From assembly GCF_009363555.1 (NCBI RefSeq), contig NZ_CP045372.1:1809501-1873500 (forward strand): a stretch of DNA of 64,000 nt, read 5' to 3'. Shown piece by piece: positions 28,110 to 37,808 of the stretch (position 1 is the first letter of the stretch; the number at the start of each line of letters is the position of its first letter). The notes below the pieces were generated by a model. That model saw only the letters and a list, made by a program, of their open reading frames with translations, made no database searches and was not told the DNA's origin. The stretch comes from Sulfitobacter sp. THAF37 (GTDB lineage: Bacteria > Pseudomonadota > Alphaproteobacteria > Rhodobacterales > Rhodobacteraceae). The position numbers were made by a program, and so were the translations under genes.

Positions 28110-28955
28110 ATGCCCCTGTCCCCGCCTGATGCCGATGCCCGCCGCGCCGTGGCGCCGGTGATCTGCTACCCTGTCGAGAGCCTGCCGCAGCCTGACATGG
28201 CGCTATACACCGCGGCGCGGCAGACCCTGCGCAAGGTGGATGAGGTCACGGTCCCGCCGCGCGACGCGGCGACCTTCAGCGTGCCCGCGGGCCATTTCTT
28301 TCGCATCACCAGCATCGAAGGGCCGCAGGTGGGCGACCTGAACCTGTGGCATGCCGCCGACCTGTCCGAGCGGTTTTACAGCGGCAAGACCCGCGCGTTG
28401 CATGGCACCCATATCACCACCGGCCAGCGCATGTGGTCATCCTTTCCTGGGTTGCGCCCGATGGCCACGATCACCCACGACAGCCTGGGCTGGTACGGCA
28501 GGGACGGCTTTGGCGGGGCGGTGCATGACGTGATCGGCACACGCTGCGATCCCTATACCCATAACCTGCTGGCGGGCGGGCACTATCACCACTGCTGCCA
28601 TTCCAACCTGACCCGCGCGCTGGCGCGGCATCTGGACGTGCCGGTGGCGCAGGCAGAGCCGCATGTACACGATGTGCTGAATGTTTTCATGTGTACGGGT
28701 TTTACCCGTGACACCGGCCAGTATTTCATGAAGGCCAGCCCGGTAAGGCCAGGCGACTACCTGGAGTTCTTTGCCGAGATCGACCTGCTGGGCGCGTTGA
28801 GCGCCTGTCCGGGGGGCGATTGTTCGTCCGAACATTCATCGGACGTGGCCATTTGTCATCCGCTGTTGGTCGAGGTTCTCGCCCCGGAGCCTGCGGCCCT
28901 CGCCGGGTGGCAGAGCCCCGCGCGGAACGGATATGCGGGCGGGCACGGCAACTGA
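28110..28955 (+). CDS. DUF1989 (urea carboxylase-associated family) protein
   Basis: The 281-aa protein has the DUF1989 signatures: QVGDLNLWHAADLSERF, GTHITTGQRMWS, the Cys/His cluster YHHCCHSNL, HDVLNVFMCTGF and a late CPGGDCS. Members are found with urea or glycine/aminomethyl metabolism and appear to bind metal through the conserved Cys. No urea carboxylase gene lies nearby, so the substrate is uncertain. Two in-frame stretches upstream are open but lack homology; the ATG at 28110 fits the family start. Confidence 0.8.
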   Translation: MPLSPPDADARRAVAPVICYPVESLPQPDMALYTAARQTLRKVDEVTVPPRDAATFSVPAGHFFRITSIEGPQVGDLNLWHAADLSERFYSGKTRALHGTHITTGQRMWSSFPGLRPMATITHDSLGWYGRDGFGGAVHDVIGTRCDPYTHNLLAGGHYHHCCHSNLTRALARHLDVPVAQAEPHVHDVLNVFMCTGFTRDTGQYFMKASPVRPGDYLEFFAEIDLLGALSACPGGDCSSEHSSDVAICHPLLVEVLAPEPAALAGWQSPARNGYAGGHGN

Positions 28956-29098
28956 GCCGGTGGCGGCCGCGGCGTCCGGGTGTCTTTCCTTGATGCGGTT
29001 TCGCACCGCGAATTGGCGTGTTGATGGCTCATGTCCGATGCGCCGGGGCCCGGTTCCCGGCTTTGATCACAATGCGCCCGGTGCCGAGCCTTGATTGG

Positions 29099-29127
29099 AG
29101 ACATGTCAAAAATGACATGTCTTCATC
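29099..29127 (-). repeat. Palindrome, left copy
   Basis: Arms AGACATGTCA and TGACATGTCT (10 bp, perfect) flank AAAA. The minus-strand sequence continues as ATGAAGACATGTCATTTT, matching the right copy at 29576-29611, so the two copies are inverted relative to each other. Confidence 0.8.
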
Positions 29128-29575
29128 TGACCAGAACCGGGGGCTGTCGACTGTCGTGCATCTCGGGTGCCTGCCTGCGTGTTCTCCGACCCCGGTCAGA
29201 AGAACGTGCCGAGCGGTGCTGACCGGGCTGCCAGGCCTTTCCGGCCCGGATGGCGCGAGGGCCGGGTGCGCGACCTGTCTGGCAAAGCCCGAGGTCAAGG
29301 CTCGAAGCCCGGCAGGGAGCGCGGGACTGCCTGTCACGCAAGAGCCGTGACCGGACCTTTCGGCGCAGCTCTGGCGCGATGGGCGGACGCATCTCGCAGT
29401 GTTTCCTTTCCTTACCTCCCGCCGGGGCAAAGCTGAGAGACAATGTGGCCCGGACCGATGTTGTGATGCCCGCTTCCGGTCTGGCGCTGCCCTTCTTGGG
29501 CAGGGCTCCTTCGGGCGGAGCGGACCTCGGCCCCGTCGACCATCAACTTGCGCCATGCGCCCTGTGCCAATCAGC

Positions 29576-29611
29576 AAATGAAGACATGTCATTTTTGACA
29601 TGTCTTCATTT
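29576..29611 (+). repeat. Palindrome, right copy, 16-bp perfect arms
   Basis: AAATGAAGACATGTCA (29576-29591), loop TTTT, then TGACATGTCTTCATTT (29596-29611): a perfect 16-bp inverted repeat. The left copy at 29099-29127 keeps the inner 10 bp of both arms and more of one side. It could be a protein-binding site, a hairpin or an element end. Confidence 0.85.
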
Positions 29612-29730
29612 CCAAGGAAGCGAGGGGACAGGGCGGGTCAAGAAATGGGGCCGCTCGGCCATGTCGCGGGAAAACTGAATTGCCCTTCCCATGCTGTCCG
29701 AAACCGGTCCCCGCTTCTGAACGATGTGTC

Positions 29731-30441
29731 TTAACCGCCGTCAAACGCCGCCATCAGCGCAATTTCGACCATGTCGCCGAAGCTGCGTTCGCGGTCTTCC
29801 GATGGCAGCGCCTCTCCGGTTTGCAGATGGTCCGATACGGTCAGCACGGCCAACGCCCGGCGGCCATGACGCGCGGCGAGCGTGTAAAGCTCTGCCGCCT
29901 CCATCTCGACCCCGAGGATTCCGTGGCGCACCATCTGTTCATCAAGGTCGGGGCGTTCGGCATAGAACACGTCCGACGAGTAGATGCCGCCAACATGTGT
30001 CCTTGCACCCTTTTTTCCGGCCGCGTCCACAGCCGCGCGCAGCAGTGACCAGTCGGCGACGGGGGCGAAGTTCACCTCGCGGAAGATCCCCGAAGACGGC
30101 GATGTGATCGTGGTGGCCGTCATTGCGATGATCACATCGCGAATGCCGACCTGCGGCTGCATCCCGCCGCAGGAGCCGATGCGGATCAGGGTTTGCGCGC
30201 CATAGTCGCGGATCAGCTCGTTGGCATAGATCGACAGGGACGGCATGCCCATGCCTGACCCCTGGATGGTCACCCGATTGCCCTGCCAGGTGCCGGTATA
30301 GCCCAGCATCCCGCGCACCTCGTTCACCAGTTTCGGATTTTCCAGGAATGTCTCTGCCGCCCATTTCGCGCGATAGGGATCGCCCGGCATGAGAACGGTT
30401 TCAGCAATTTCTCCGGGCTTTGCGCCGATGTGAACTGTCAT
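29731..30441 (-). CDS. deoD: Purine-nucleoside phosphorylase, DeoD type
   Basis: The 236-aa hexameric phosphorylase cleaves purine (deoxy)nucleosides to base and (deoxy)ribose-1-phosphate. It has the start [37 protein letters not shown], the phosphate-site [23 protein letters not shown] and TVSDHL with the catalytic Asp. Length is normal. It stands alone between the non-coding palindrome region and the H-NS-like gene. Confidence 0.95.
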   Translation of the reverse strand: MTVHIGAKPGEIAETVLMPGDPYRAKWAAETFLENPKLVNEVRGMLGYTGTWQGNRVTIQGSGMGMPSLSIYANELIRDYGAQTLIRIGSCGGMQPQVGIRDVIIAMTATTITSPSSGIFREVNFAPVADWSLLRAAVDAAGKKGARTHVGGIYSSDVFYAERPDLDEQMVRHGILGVEMEAAELYTLAARHGRRALAVLTVSDHLQTGEALPSEDRERSFGDMVEIALMAAFDGG

Positions 30442-30582
30442 CTGGAACTCCTGCAGTGGACCTGGCCAATGTGAAGCCTGCCGGACGCGGGAGCAAGTCG
30501 CATCCGCATGGCCCGTGACGATCCACGCCGAATACCTCGGTCGAGACGGGTCGTGCCCGAGCGCGCGGATCGCCTACAGGTT

Positions 30583-30609
30583 CGGCATTTCGTGCGGATT
30601 GAAATGCCG
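30583..30609 (-). terminator. Hairpin directly after the H-NS-like gene
   Basis: CGGCATTTC (30583-30591) and GAAATGCCG (30601-30609) form a perfect 9-bp stem with a 9-nt loop, starting one base from the stop codon. No T run follows on the minus strand, so termination is uncertain. Confidence 0.35.
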
Positions 30610-30610
30610 C

Positions 30611-30943
30611 TCAGATTTCCATGCTTTCGGCCGAGGTACCTTGTTCAATTTCGGCACGATACCAATTCGGCTGGCGGCCTTTCCCCGTCCAGGTCTGGGA
30701 TGCGTCTGCCGGGTTTGCGTATTTCGGCGCGGCCACTGTCTTGGCGCGGCCCGCCTTTTTCGTTTTGCCCACAGCGTTTTTTCCGTCGGTCAGTTCGCTG
30801 AGCGAGAACCCGTATTCCGCCGCTGCTTTCTCGGCGGCCTTGATTGCTTCGCGACGCTCACGGGCCTGCGCATCGGCCAGTGCTTTTTTCACGTCGGAAA
30901 GGAGCTTTTCAAGTTCCTTCGCGCTTTTCGATTTGAGATCCAA
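30611..30943 (-). CDS. H-NS family nucleoid-associated protein
   Basis: The 110-aa protein has an N-terminal charged coiled-coil (about residues 1-45, rich in Lys, Glu and Ala) for oligomerisation, a basic linker, and the C-terminal DNA-binding signature TWTGKGRQPNWY (about 86-97), equivalent to the TWTG-x-G-R-x-P motif of H-NS. It should bind curved or AT-rich DNA and silence or organise it. It is transcribed away from its own short intergenic region, downstream of ecm on the same strand. Confidence 0.9.
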   Translation of the reverse strand: MDLKSKSAKELEKLLSDVKKALADAQARERREAIKAAEKAAAEYGFSLSELTDGKNAVGKTKKAGRAKTVAAPKYANPADASQTWTGKGRQPNWYRAEIEQGTSAESMEI

Positions 30944-31028
30944 ATCATCAATTCCTTTTATTGGTCTGTCTAGTGACCAATGGACTTAACGAAATGAATC
31001 CGAACTTCCAGTTCAATTTTGTGTCAGC

Positions 31029-32996
31029 CTATTCGGCTGCAACCTGTGCGGGATCAACCAGCGTGACGATATCGGACATGATTGTATTCAATTCGAAATC
31101 CTTTGGCGTATACACGCGCGCCACGCCAATTGCCCTGAGCCTTTTGGCGTCTTCCTCGGGAATGATGCCGCCGACGATCACCGGAATGCCGTCCAGACCC
31201 GCCTCGCGCATCTTTGTCATCAGGTCCTCGACCAGCGGGATATGCGACCCCGACAGGATCGACAGGCCGACCACATGCGCCCCGTCTGCGCGGGCCGCTT
31301 CGACGATTTCGGCGGGGGTCAGGCGAATGCCTTCATAGGCAATGTCCATGCCGCAATCGCGGGCGCGGACGGCGATCTGTTCGGCGCCGTTGGAATGACC
31401 GTCGAGACCGGGTTTGCCCACCAGGAACTTCAGCCGTCGGCCCAGACGGTCGCTGACGGCGTCGACGGCAGCGCGCAGATCGTCCAGCCCCTCGGTCCGG
31501 TTCGACTGGCCTTTGCCGACACCGGTGGGGCCACGGTATTCCCCGTGTACGGCGCGCATCTGTTCGGCCCATTCGCCGGTGGTCACGCCTGCCTTTGCGG
31601 CGGCGATGGAGGCGGGCATCACGTTCTGCCCGTCCGCTGCGGCCTTGCGCAGGTCGGCGAGGGCGGATTTCACCGCCGCCTCGTCCCGGTCCGCGCGCCA
31701 CGCGTTCAGCCGGTCGATCTGGTCGGCCTCTGTCGCAGGATCCACCACCAGAATGCCGCCGTCCGCGGACATCAGCGGCGATGGTTCGCCCTGCTGCCAC
31801 TTGTTCACGCCGACGACCACGGTTTCGCCCGCTTCGATCCGGCTCAGCCGGTCGGAATTGGAATCGACCAGCCGGCCCTTCATATAGTCGATGGCAGAAA
31901 TGGCGCCGCCCATTTCATCGAGATTGGCCAATTCCGCGCGCGCGCCCTGCTTGAGCATTTCAACCTTGGCATCGACCGCCGGGTTGCCGTCGAACAGGTC
32001 GTCGAATTCCAGCAGGTCGGTTTCATACGCCAGGATCTGCTGCATCCGCATGGACCATTGCTGATCCCAGGGGCGGGGCAGGCCCAATGCCTCGTTCCAG
32101 GCGGGCAATTGCACCGCGCGGGCGCGGGCCTTTTTCGACAGCGTCACCGCCAGCATTTCGATCAGAATACGGTAGACGTTGTTTTCCGGCTGTTGTTCGG
32201 TCAGGCCCAGCGAATTGACCTGAACCCCGTAACGGAAACGCCGGTATTTCGGGTCTTGCACGCCATAGCGTTCGGCACAGATTTCATCCCACAGTTCGAC
32301 AAAGGCGCGCATCTTGCACATTTCGGTCACGAAACGAATGCCCGCGTTGACGAAAAAGGAAATGCGGCCAACGAGTTTCGGGAAATCCTCTTCGGCGACG
32401 CGGGGGCGCAGCGCATCCAGGACCGCAGTGGCGGTCGCAAGGGCGAAGGCCAGTTCCTGTTCGGGCGTCGCGCCGGCCTCTTGCAGATGGTAGGAACAGA
32501 CGTTCATCGGGTTCCATTTCGGCACATGCGTATAGCAGTATTCCGCCACGTCCGCGATCATCCTGAGCGATGGGGCAGGCGGGCAGATATAGGTCCCCCG
32601 GCTGAGGTATTCCTTGATCAGGTCGTTCTGGACCGTGCCCTGAAGCTTGGACACATCCGCGCCCTGTTCCTCGGCCACGGCAATATAAAGCGCCAGCAGC
32701 CAGGGGGCGGTCGCATTGATCGTCATGGAGGTGTTCATCTGTTCCAGCGGGATCTGGTCGAACAACGCGCGCATGTCGCCCAGGTGGCTGACCGGCACAC
32801 CGACCTTGCCGACCTCGCCGCGCGACAGGACGTGATCGCTGTCATACCCTGTCTGCGTCGGCAGGTCGAAGGCCACGGAAAGGCCGGTCTGACCGCGTTC
32901 CAGGTTCGAGCGGTAAAGCGCATTGGAGGCAGAGGCGGTGGAGTGACCGGCATAGGTCCGGATCAGCCAGGGGCGGTCTTTCTGGGTCTCGGTCAT
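31029..32996 (-). CDS. ecm: (2R)-ethylmalonyl-CoA mutase
   Basis: This 655-aa coenzyme-B12 mutase of the ethylmalonyl-CoA pathway converts (2R)-ethylmalonyl-CoA to (2S)-methylsuccinyl-CoA. It shares the methylmalonyl-CoA mutase architecture in one chain: the TIM barrel with GLSVAFDLPTQTGYDSD and a C-terminal B12 domain with the base-off motif GLDGHSNGAEQIA (D-x-H-x-x-G) and ILSGSH. Length (655, versus about 710 for MCM) and the start WLIRTYAGHSTASASNALYR match Ecm rather than MCM. ccr, the preceding enzyme of the pathway, is 2.3 kb away. Confidence 0.93.
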   Translation of the reverse strand: MTETQKDRPWLIRTYAGHSTASASNALYRSNLERGQTGLSVAFDLPTQTGYDSDHVLSRGEVGKVGVPVSHLGDMRALFDQIPLEQMNTSMTINATAPWLLALYIAVAEEQGADVSKLQGTVQNDLIKEYLSRGTYICPPAPSLRMIADVAEYCYTHVPKWNPMNVCSYHLQEAGATPEQELAFALATATAVLDALRPRVAEEDFPKLVGRISFFVNAGIRFVTEMCKMRAFVELWDEICAERYGVQDPKYRRFRYGVQVNSLGLTEQQPENNVYRILIEMLAVTLSKKARARAVQLPAWNEALGLPRPWDQQWSMRMQQILAYETDLLEFDDLFDGNPAVDAKVEMLKQGARAELANLDEMGGAISAIDYMKGRLVDSNSDRLSRIEAGETVVVGVNKWQQGEPSPLMSADGGILVVDPATEADQIDRLNAWRADRDEAAVKSALADLRKAAADGQNVMPASIAAAKAGVTTGEWAEQMRAVHGEYRGPTGVGKGQSNRTEGLDDLRAAVDAVSDRLGRRLKFLVGKPGLDGHSNGAEQIAVRARDCGMDIAYEGIRLTPAEIVEAARADGAHVVGLSILSGSHIPLVEDLMTKMREAGLDGIPVIVGGIIPEEDAKRLRAIGVARVYTPKDFELNTIMSDIVTLVDPAQVAAE

Positions 32997-33121
32997 CGGA
33001 TCATCCTAGATTTGGATCGGCAATATTGTTGCGTTGATATGTATCTAGAGGAAACTTTACGCAACTGTCAATTCGCTGCGTCGCGGCATTCCATCAGGCC
33101 GGAAAGCCCGGACCGGGCCGG

Positions 33122-33706
33122 TTACACGGGGCAGATCATGCGCGTGGCTGTTCGAAAACCAAAGATCAGGCGGAATGGCCCAAGGCTTTCCTGCCCCGCG
33201 GCTTCAAAGCCGAAGCGGTCGTAAAGGGCGCGGGCGCGCGGGTTGGTGTCGATGACATCAAGCCGGATGCAGGATTTGCCCTGCGCCCTTGCCCTGTCCT
33301 TGATCGCCGTCAGCAGCGCGCTGCCCAGCCCCTGACCCCGCCCGTCGGGCGCGACGCAGATACCGTCCATCAGCAGCGTATCCTCGGTCAGGTCCCGCTC
33401 GACCAGGGCCAGGAGCGGCCCGCGCCAGCAGGCGGACACGACGCCATAGACCCGCGCGATGTCACGCAGGTTGCCGCCCACAAGCGACCCTTCGGCGGTC
33501 TTGAAGCCCGCGACGCCCTGAACCTGTTGATCGGCATCGCGCGCGACCAGGGCAAACTCCGGATCCAGGTGGTCGGACAGGAATTCAAGGGCCTTTGCGG
33601 GCGGGCCCAGAACATGGCGCAACTTGCCGGAAAAGGCGGTCCAGTACAGGTCGGCAACGCGGGCGCGCTCTGCTTCGGCAAAGCCCTTTGATATCGTGAA
33701 ATCCAT
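33122..33706 (-). CDS. GNAT family N-acetyltransferase
   Basis: The 194-aa protein has the GNAT acetyl-CoA motif VAPDGRGQGLGSALLTAI (R-G-x-G-x-G/A) and the following IRLDVIDTNPRARALYDRFGF strand-helix. It should acetylate an amine, but the acceptor is unknown. The ATG at 33706 follows a GAAAGG site; an upstream ATG is in frame. It lies between ecm and the divergent acyltransferase gene and is unlikely to be part of the ethylmalonyl-CoA pathway itself. Confidence 0.85.
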   Translation of the reverse strand: MDFTISKGFAEAERARVADLYWTAFSGKLRHVLGPPAKALEFLSDHLDPEFALVARDADQQVQGVAGFKTAEGSLVGGNLRDIARVYGVVSACWRGPLLALVERDLTEDTLLMDGICVAPDGRGQGLGSALLTAIKDRARAQGKSCIRLDVIDTNPRARALYDRFGFEAAGQESLGPFRLIFGFRTATRMICPV

Positions 33707-33772
33707 TGAGCTGCCTTTCCTGTCAATCATTTACATATTGTCCTTGGCCCGTACCGCTGCAAGGGTGCGCGC

Positions 33773-35167
33773 ATGACGCAGATTGTCGAACTGCCGCTGT
33801 GGCTTTTTATCCTGATATTGCTCTTTGCCGCAGTCACGGCATTGAGCCATCTGCTGTTGCCATCGGTGCGCTGGTTCTTTCGGCTGCGGCTGGAACGTGC
33901 GGTCAAGCGCCTGAACACCCGGCTGAAACGCCCGATCGAACCGTTCAAGCTGGCGCGGCGGCACGACATGATCCAGCGGCTGATCTACGATCCCGGCGTG
34001 ACCGAAGAGATCGTGAATTACGCCAACAAAAATGGCGTGCCGGAAAACGTGGCCTTTCAAAAGGCCCGCGATTATGCCCGCGAGATCGTGCCCAGTTTCT
34101 CGGCTTTTGCCTATTTCAGTTTCGGCATCCGGGTGGCGCGCCTGCTGGCCAACTGGGTCTACCGGATCAAGACCGCGGACAGCAACGACGCGACCTTTGA
34201 CGCAATCCCGGAGGATGCCACCGTCGTCTTTATCATGAACCACCGGTCCAACATGGATTATGTGCTGGTGACTTACCTTGCGGCACGGGATTCCGCGCTG
34301 GCCTATGCGGTGGGGGAATGGGCGCGGGTCTGGCCGCTGAGCTGGCTGATCAAATCGCTTGGGGCCTATTTCATCCGTCGCCGGTCACGCGGCGCGCTCT
34401 ACCGCAAGGTGCTGGCGCGCTACGTGCAGATGGCAACGGCAGGGGGGGTCAATCAGGCGATGTACCCCGAAGGCGGGCTGAGCCTGACCGGGGCGTTGCA
34501 GCCGCCCAAGATGGGGCTTCTGTCCTATGTGGTCGAAGGGTTCGACCCCGTGGGCGAACGTGATGTGGTGCTGATGCCGGTTGCCATCAACTATGACAGG
34601 GTGCTGGAAGACCGGGTGCTGATTGCCGCCGACCAGCGCGGCGACCGGCGATTCGGCGCGCGGATCACCGTGGTTCTGGGGTTTATCCTGCGCAAGCTGT
34701 GGCAACGGCTGACCCGGCAGGAAACGCGGTTCGGGACCGCGGCGGTGGCCTTTGGCGCGCCTTTGTCCCTGCGCGAGGCCGGTGCCGATGCCACGGTGGA
34801 GGCGCTGTCGGAAGACCTGATGGCGCGGATCGCGGATGCCATGCCGGTGCTGAGCGTGCCCCTGATCGCCGCCGCCTTGCTGGAGGGCGATGCGATGGAC
34901 ACGGCCGCGCTGGTGAACAGGGCGACCGACCTGCTGGAGCAGGTGCCGCTGGCCAACAGGGCCGTGGACCCGGCCGAGCTGGAGGCCGACGTGGGCCAGG
35001 CGCTGGAGGGATTGCGGGCGCGGGGCATCGTGCTGCGCGAGAATGCCCTTTGGCGCCCCAACCCCGACGATCTGCCGGTGTTGCGGTTCTATGCCAATTC
35101 CATCTCACACCTTTTTCCGGCCCATGCTGCGCTCGCAACAGATATTTCTGCGACTGCGAAGTCATAA
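33773..35167 (+). CDS. Glycerol-phosphate acyltransferase family protein (PlsB/PlsC-like)
   Basis: The 464-aa membrane-associated acyltransferase has an N-terminal transmembrane helix (LWLFILILLFAAVTALSHLLL), the catalytic block NHRSNMDYVLVTYLA (N-H-x-x-x-x-D), the F-I-R-R-R-S block, and the YPEGGLSLTG block, in the order of glycerolipid acyltransferases. At 464 aa it is larger than PlsC (about 250) and has a C-terminal domain with no recognised function. It likely acylates glycerol-3-phosphate or a lysolipid. It lies directly upstream of ccr, 114 bp away. Confidence 0.8.
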   Translation: MTQIVELPLWLFILILLFAAVTALSHLLLPSVRWFFRLRLERAVKRLNTRLKRPIEPFKLARRHDMIQRLIYDPGVTEEIVNYANKNGVPENVAFQKARDYAREIVPSFSAFAYFSFGIRVARLLANWVYRIKTADSNDATFDAIPEDATVVFIMNHRSNMDYVLVTYLAARDSALAYAVGEWARVWPLSWLIKSLGAYFIRRRSRGALYRKVLARYVQMATAGGVNQAMYPEGGLSLTGALQPPKMGLLSYVVEGFDPVGERDVVLMPVAINYDRVLEDRVLIAADQRGDRRFGARITVVLGFILRKLWQRLTRQETRFGTAAVAFGAPLSLREAGADATVEALSEDLMARIADAMPVLSVPLIAAALLEGDAMDTAALVNRATDLLEQVPLANRAVDPAELEADVGQALEGLRARGIVLRENALWRPNPDDLPVLRFYANSISHLFPAHAALATDISATAKS

Positions 35168-35281
35168 AGTTACAAAAATGAACCTCAGGAGGTTGCATTA
35201 TTTCGCGCGCGGTCATATTCCGATGTGACAAACCGGCGATTCTGCATCGCGGCGCAAGCAATTTTTCGACAGGAGGCCCGC

Positions 35282-36562
<1,281 letters not shown>

Positions 36563-36583
36563 TCTTTCGCGCCTCTACGAGAT

Positions 36584-36618
36584 ACGCCCGCGAATCGGTT
36601 TGATGTCGCGGGCGTTTT
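36584..36618 (+). terminator. Intrinsic terminator after ccr
   Basis: ACGCCCGCGA (36584-36593) and TCGCGGGCGT (36606-36615) form a perfect 10-bp stem with a 12-nt loop, followed by TTTCTTGTCTG. It separates ccr from the quorum-sensing locus. Confidence 0.85.
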
Positions 36619-36733
36619 CTTGTCTGCCGATGGGGCGTTTCAACTCAGGGACTTGCGGTTTGGGCCCCCCGCCATTTCTGGGGAGGGGAAAGAGGGGAAT
36701 TTTCTGCAGAAATTGCTACATGTTATGGTTGCG

Positions 36734-36748
36734 TTAATCTGTCATTAA
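36734..36748 (+). promoter_or_regulatory. CtrA-type binding site (TTAA-N7-TTAA) before the luxR locus
   Basis: TTAA (36734-36737), seven bases (TCTGTCA), then TTAA (36745-36748) continuing TTAACCAT fits the full alphaproteobacterial CtrA consensus TTAA-N7-TTAA. It lies 22 bp before the GTG start of the small gene ahead of luxR. CtrA control linked with quorum sensing is established in Dinoroseobacter and relatives. Confidence 0.7.
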
Positions 36749-36770
36749 CCATTTGAGGGCGAGTTATACA

Positions 36771-36977
36771 GTGACAAATGATTGGATCCTGGACGTTCTA
36801 GCCGACCTCAAGGTGTATGCCGCGTCAAGCAAGCTGACCGCACTTGCGGAACAACTGGATGATGCTGCCCTCGTGGCTCTGGCCGAGATCGCCGCTCTGG
36901 AAGAGAGGAAGCAGAGTAGACGACATGGTCAAGAAAAGGCAGATGGATTCCATTCTGGAGGCGCTGGAACGAACTGA
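36771..36977 (+). CDS. Small conserved-looking ORF preceding luxR
   Basis: The 68-aa product from the GTG at 36771 begins MTNDWILDVLADLKVYA and continues as an amphipathic helix with AEQLDDAALVALAEIAAL. I recall similar 60-70-aa proteins in front of luxR genes in Roseobacter relatives, but know no function. Its end overlaps the luxR start by 53 bp in another frame, indicating coupled expression. An in-frame ATG at 36753 would also work but overlaps the CtrA-proximal leader. Confidence 0.6.
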   Translation: MTNDWILDVLADLKVYAASSKLTALAEQLDDAALVALAEIAALEERKQSRRHGQEKADGFHSGGAGTN

Positions 36978-37644
36978 TTCTCTCGACGGGCTGCAACGCG
37001 CGACAGAAGAGCTGCGGAATCTTCTGGGCGTGGACCATGTGATTTATCATTGGGTCGATTCCACGGGGGAGCAATACGGCTGCGGGACCTATTCCGAAGC
37101 CTGGAAGGAACGCTATATCGCGCAGGGCTACCTGCGTGTCGACCCGGTGGTGATTGGCTGCTACCAGCGGTTTCATCCGGTGGACTGGAAGCGGCTGGAC
37201 TGGGCGTCCAAGGCTGCCCGCGCCTTCATGGCGGACGCGCTGGAATACGGCGTCGGCAATCAGGGGCTGTCGGTGCCATTGCGCGGGCCGAACGGGCAGT
37301 TTGCCTTGTTTACGGTAAACCACAGTTGTTCGGATGCGGAGTGGGCAGATTTCACGACGACTCATCGGCGAGAGCTAATCCTGATCGCGCATTTCCTGAA
37401 CGACAAGGCGCTGGAGCTGGAACCGGACCGCACGCCGGAGACGCACCAGCCGCTTTCGCCGCGAGAGGTGGACGCGATGACCCTGCTGGCAGCGGGCCAC
37501 AGCCGCGCACAGGTCGCCGACCGGCTTCAGATTTCAGAGCACACGCTGCGGGTCTACATCGAAAGCGCCCGGTTCAAGCTGGGGGCGATGAACACCACCC
37601 ACGCGGTGGCACGCGCGTTGAGCCGGGGGCTGATCGTAGTGTGA
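36925..37644 (+). CDS. luxR: LuxR-family acyl-homoserine-lactone-responsive regulator
   Basis: The 239-aa transcription factor has an N-terminal autoinducer-binding domain (about 1-165) with the Trp/Tyr/Asp/Trp pattern seen in VIYHWVDSTGEQYG, RVDPVVIGCYQRFHPVDW and a C-terminal LuxR HTH (about 178-235) LSPREVDAMTLLAAGHSRAQ. The HTH holds the conserved E-H-T-L-R-V-Y pattern where most members have T-V-x-x-H. It probably senses the AHL made by the adjacent LuxI. The ATG at 36925 lies inside the upstream small gene. Confidence 0.9.
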   Translation: MVKKRQMDSILEALERTDSLDGLQRATEELRNLLGVDHVIYHWVDSTGEQYGCGTYSEAWKERYIAQGYLRVDPVVIGCYQRFHPVDWKRLDWASKAARAFMADALEYGVGNQGLSVPLRGPNGQFALFTVNHSCSDAEWADFTTTHRRELILIAHFLNDKALELEPDRTPETHQPLSPREVDAMTLLAAGHSRAQVADRLQISEHTLRVYIESARFKLGAMNTTHAVARALSRGLIVV

Positions 37645-37760
37645 CGGCGACCGCGCAGGGGCGCCGCCTGGGCTGGCCCCCTGGGGATCGCCAGACCCCA
37701 CGGTCGGCGCCTGTTGCGCATATTCGCCAACCGGCGCGCGCGGTGCTTTCCGGATGTTAA

Positions 37761-37775
37761 CTAGCATTCGGCTAG
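37761..37775 (+). promoter_or_regulatory. Candidate lux-type box upstream of luxI
   Basis: CTAGC-ATTCG-GCTAG is a 15-bp palindrome with 5-bp arms, located 34-48 bp before the luxI ATG. Position and dyad symmetry suit a LuxR-family site, but the sequence does not match the classical lux box closely. Confidence 0.4.
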
Positions 37776-37808
37776 GGCTCGGGCTTCTTGTTCAAAGCGG
37801 AGAAGCCC

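Larger units (their letters stand above)
28956..29730. other. 775-bp region without a recognisable gene
   Basis: Both strands carry open frames here, but their products are Arg/Pro/Gly-rich, resemble no family I know and overlap each other in several frames, as expected by chance at this GC. The notable content is two related palindromes in opposite orientation (29099-29127 and 29576-29611) about 450 bp apart. The DNA between them could be a decayed gene or a small non-autonomous element. Confidence 0.6.

Noticed and set aside
29055..29072. Third operator like TGTGATCACA (TTTGATCACA near 29.06 kb)
   Set aside because: It has a mismatch, is single and not upstream of a gene start.
29029..29601. 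Minus-strand 190-codon frame in the non-coding region
   Set aside because: The product is Arg/Pro-rich with no recognisable domain, and it includes both palindromes; plus-strand frames of similar quality overlap it.
31242..33224. 660-codon open frame on the plus strand
   Set aside because: It is antisense to ecm, which has clear B12 and barrel motifs.
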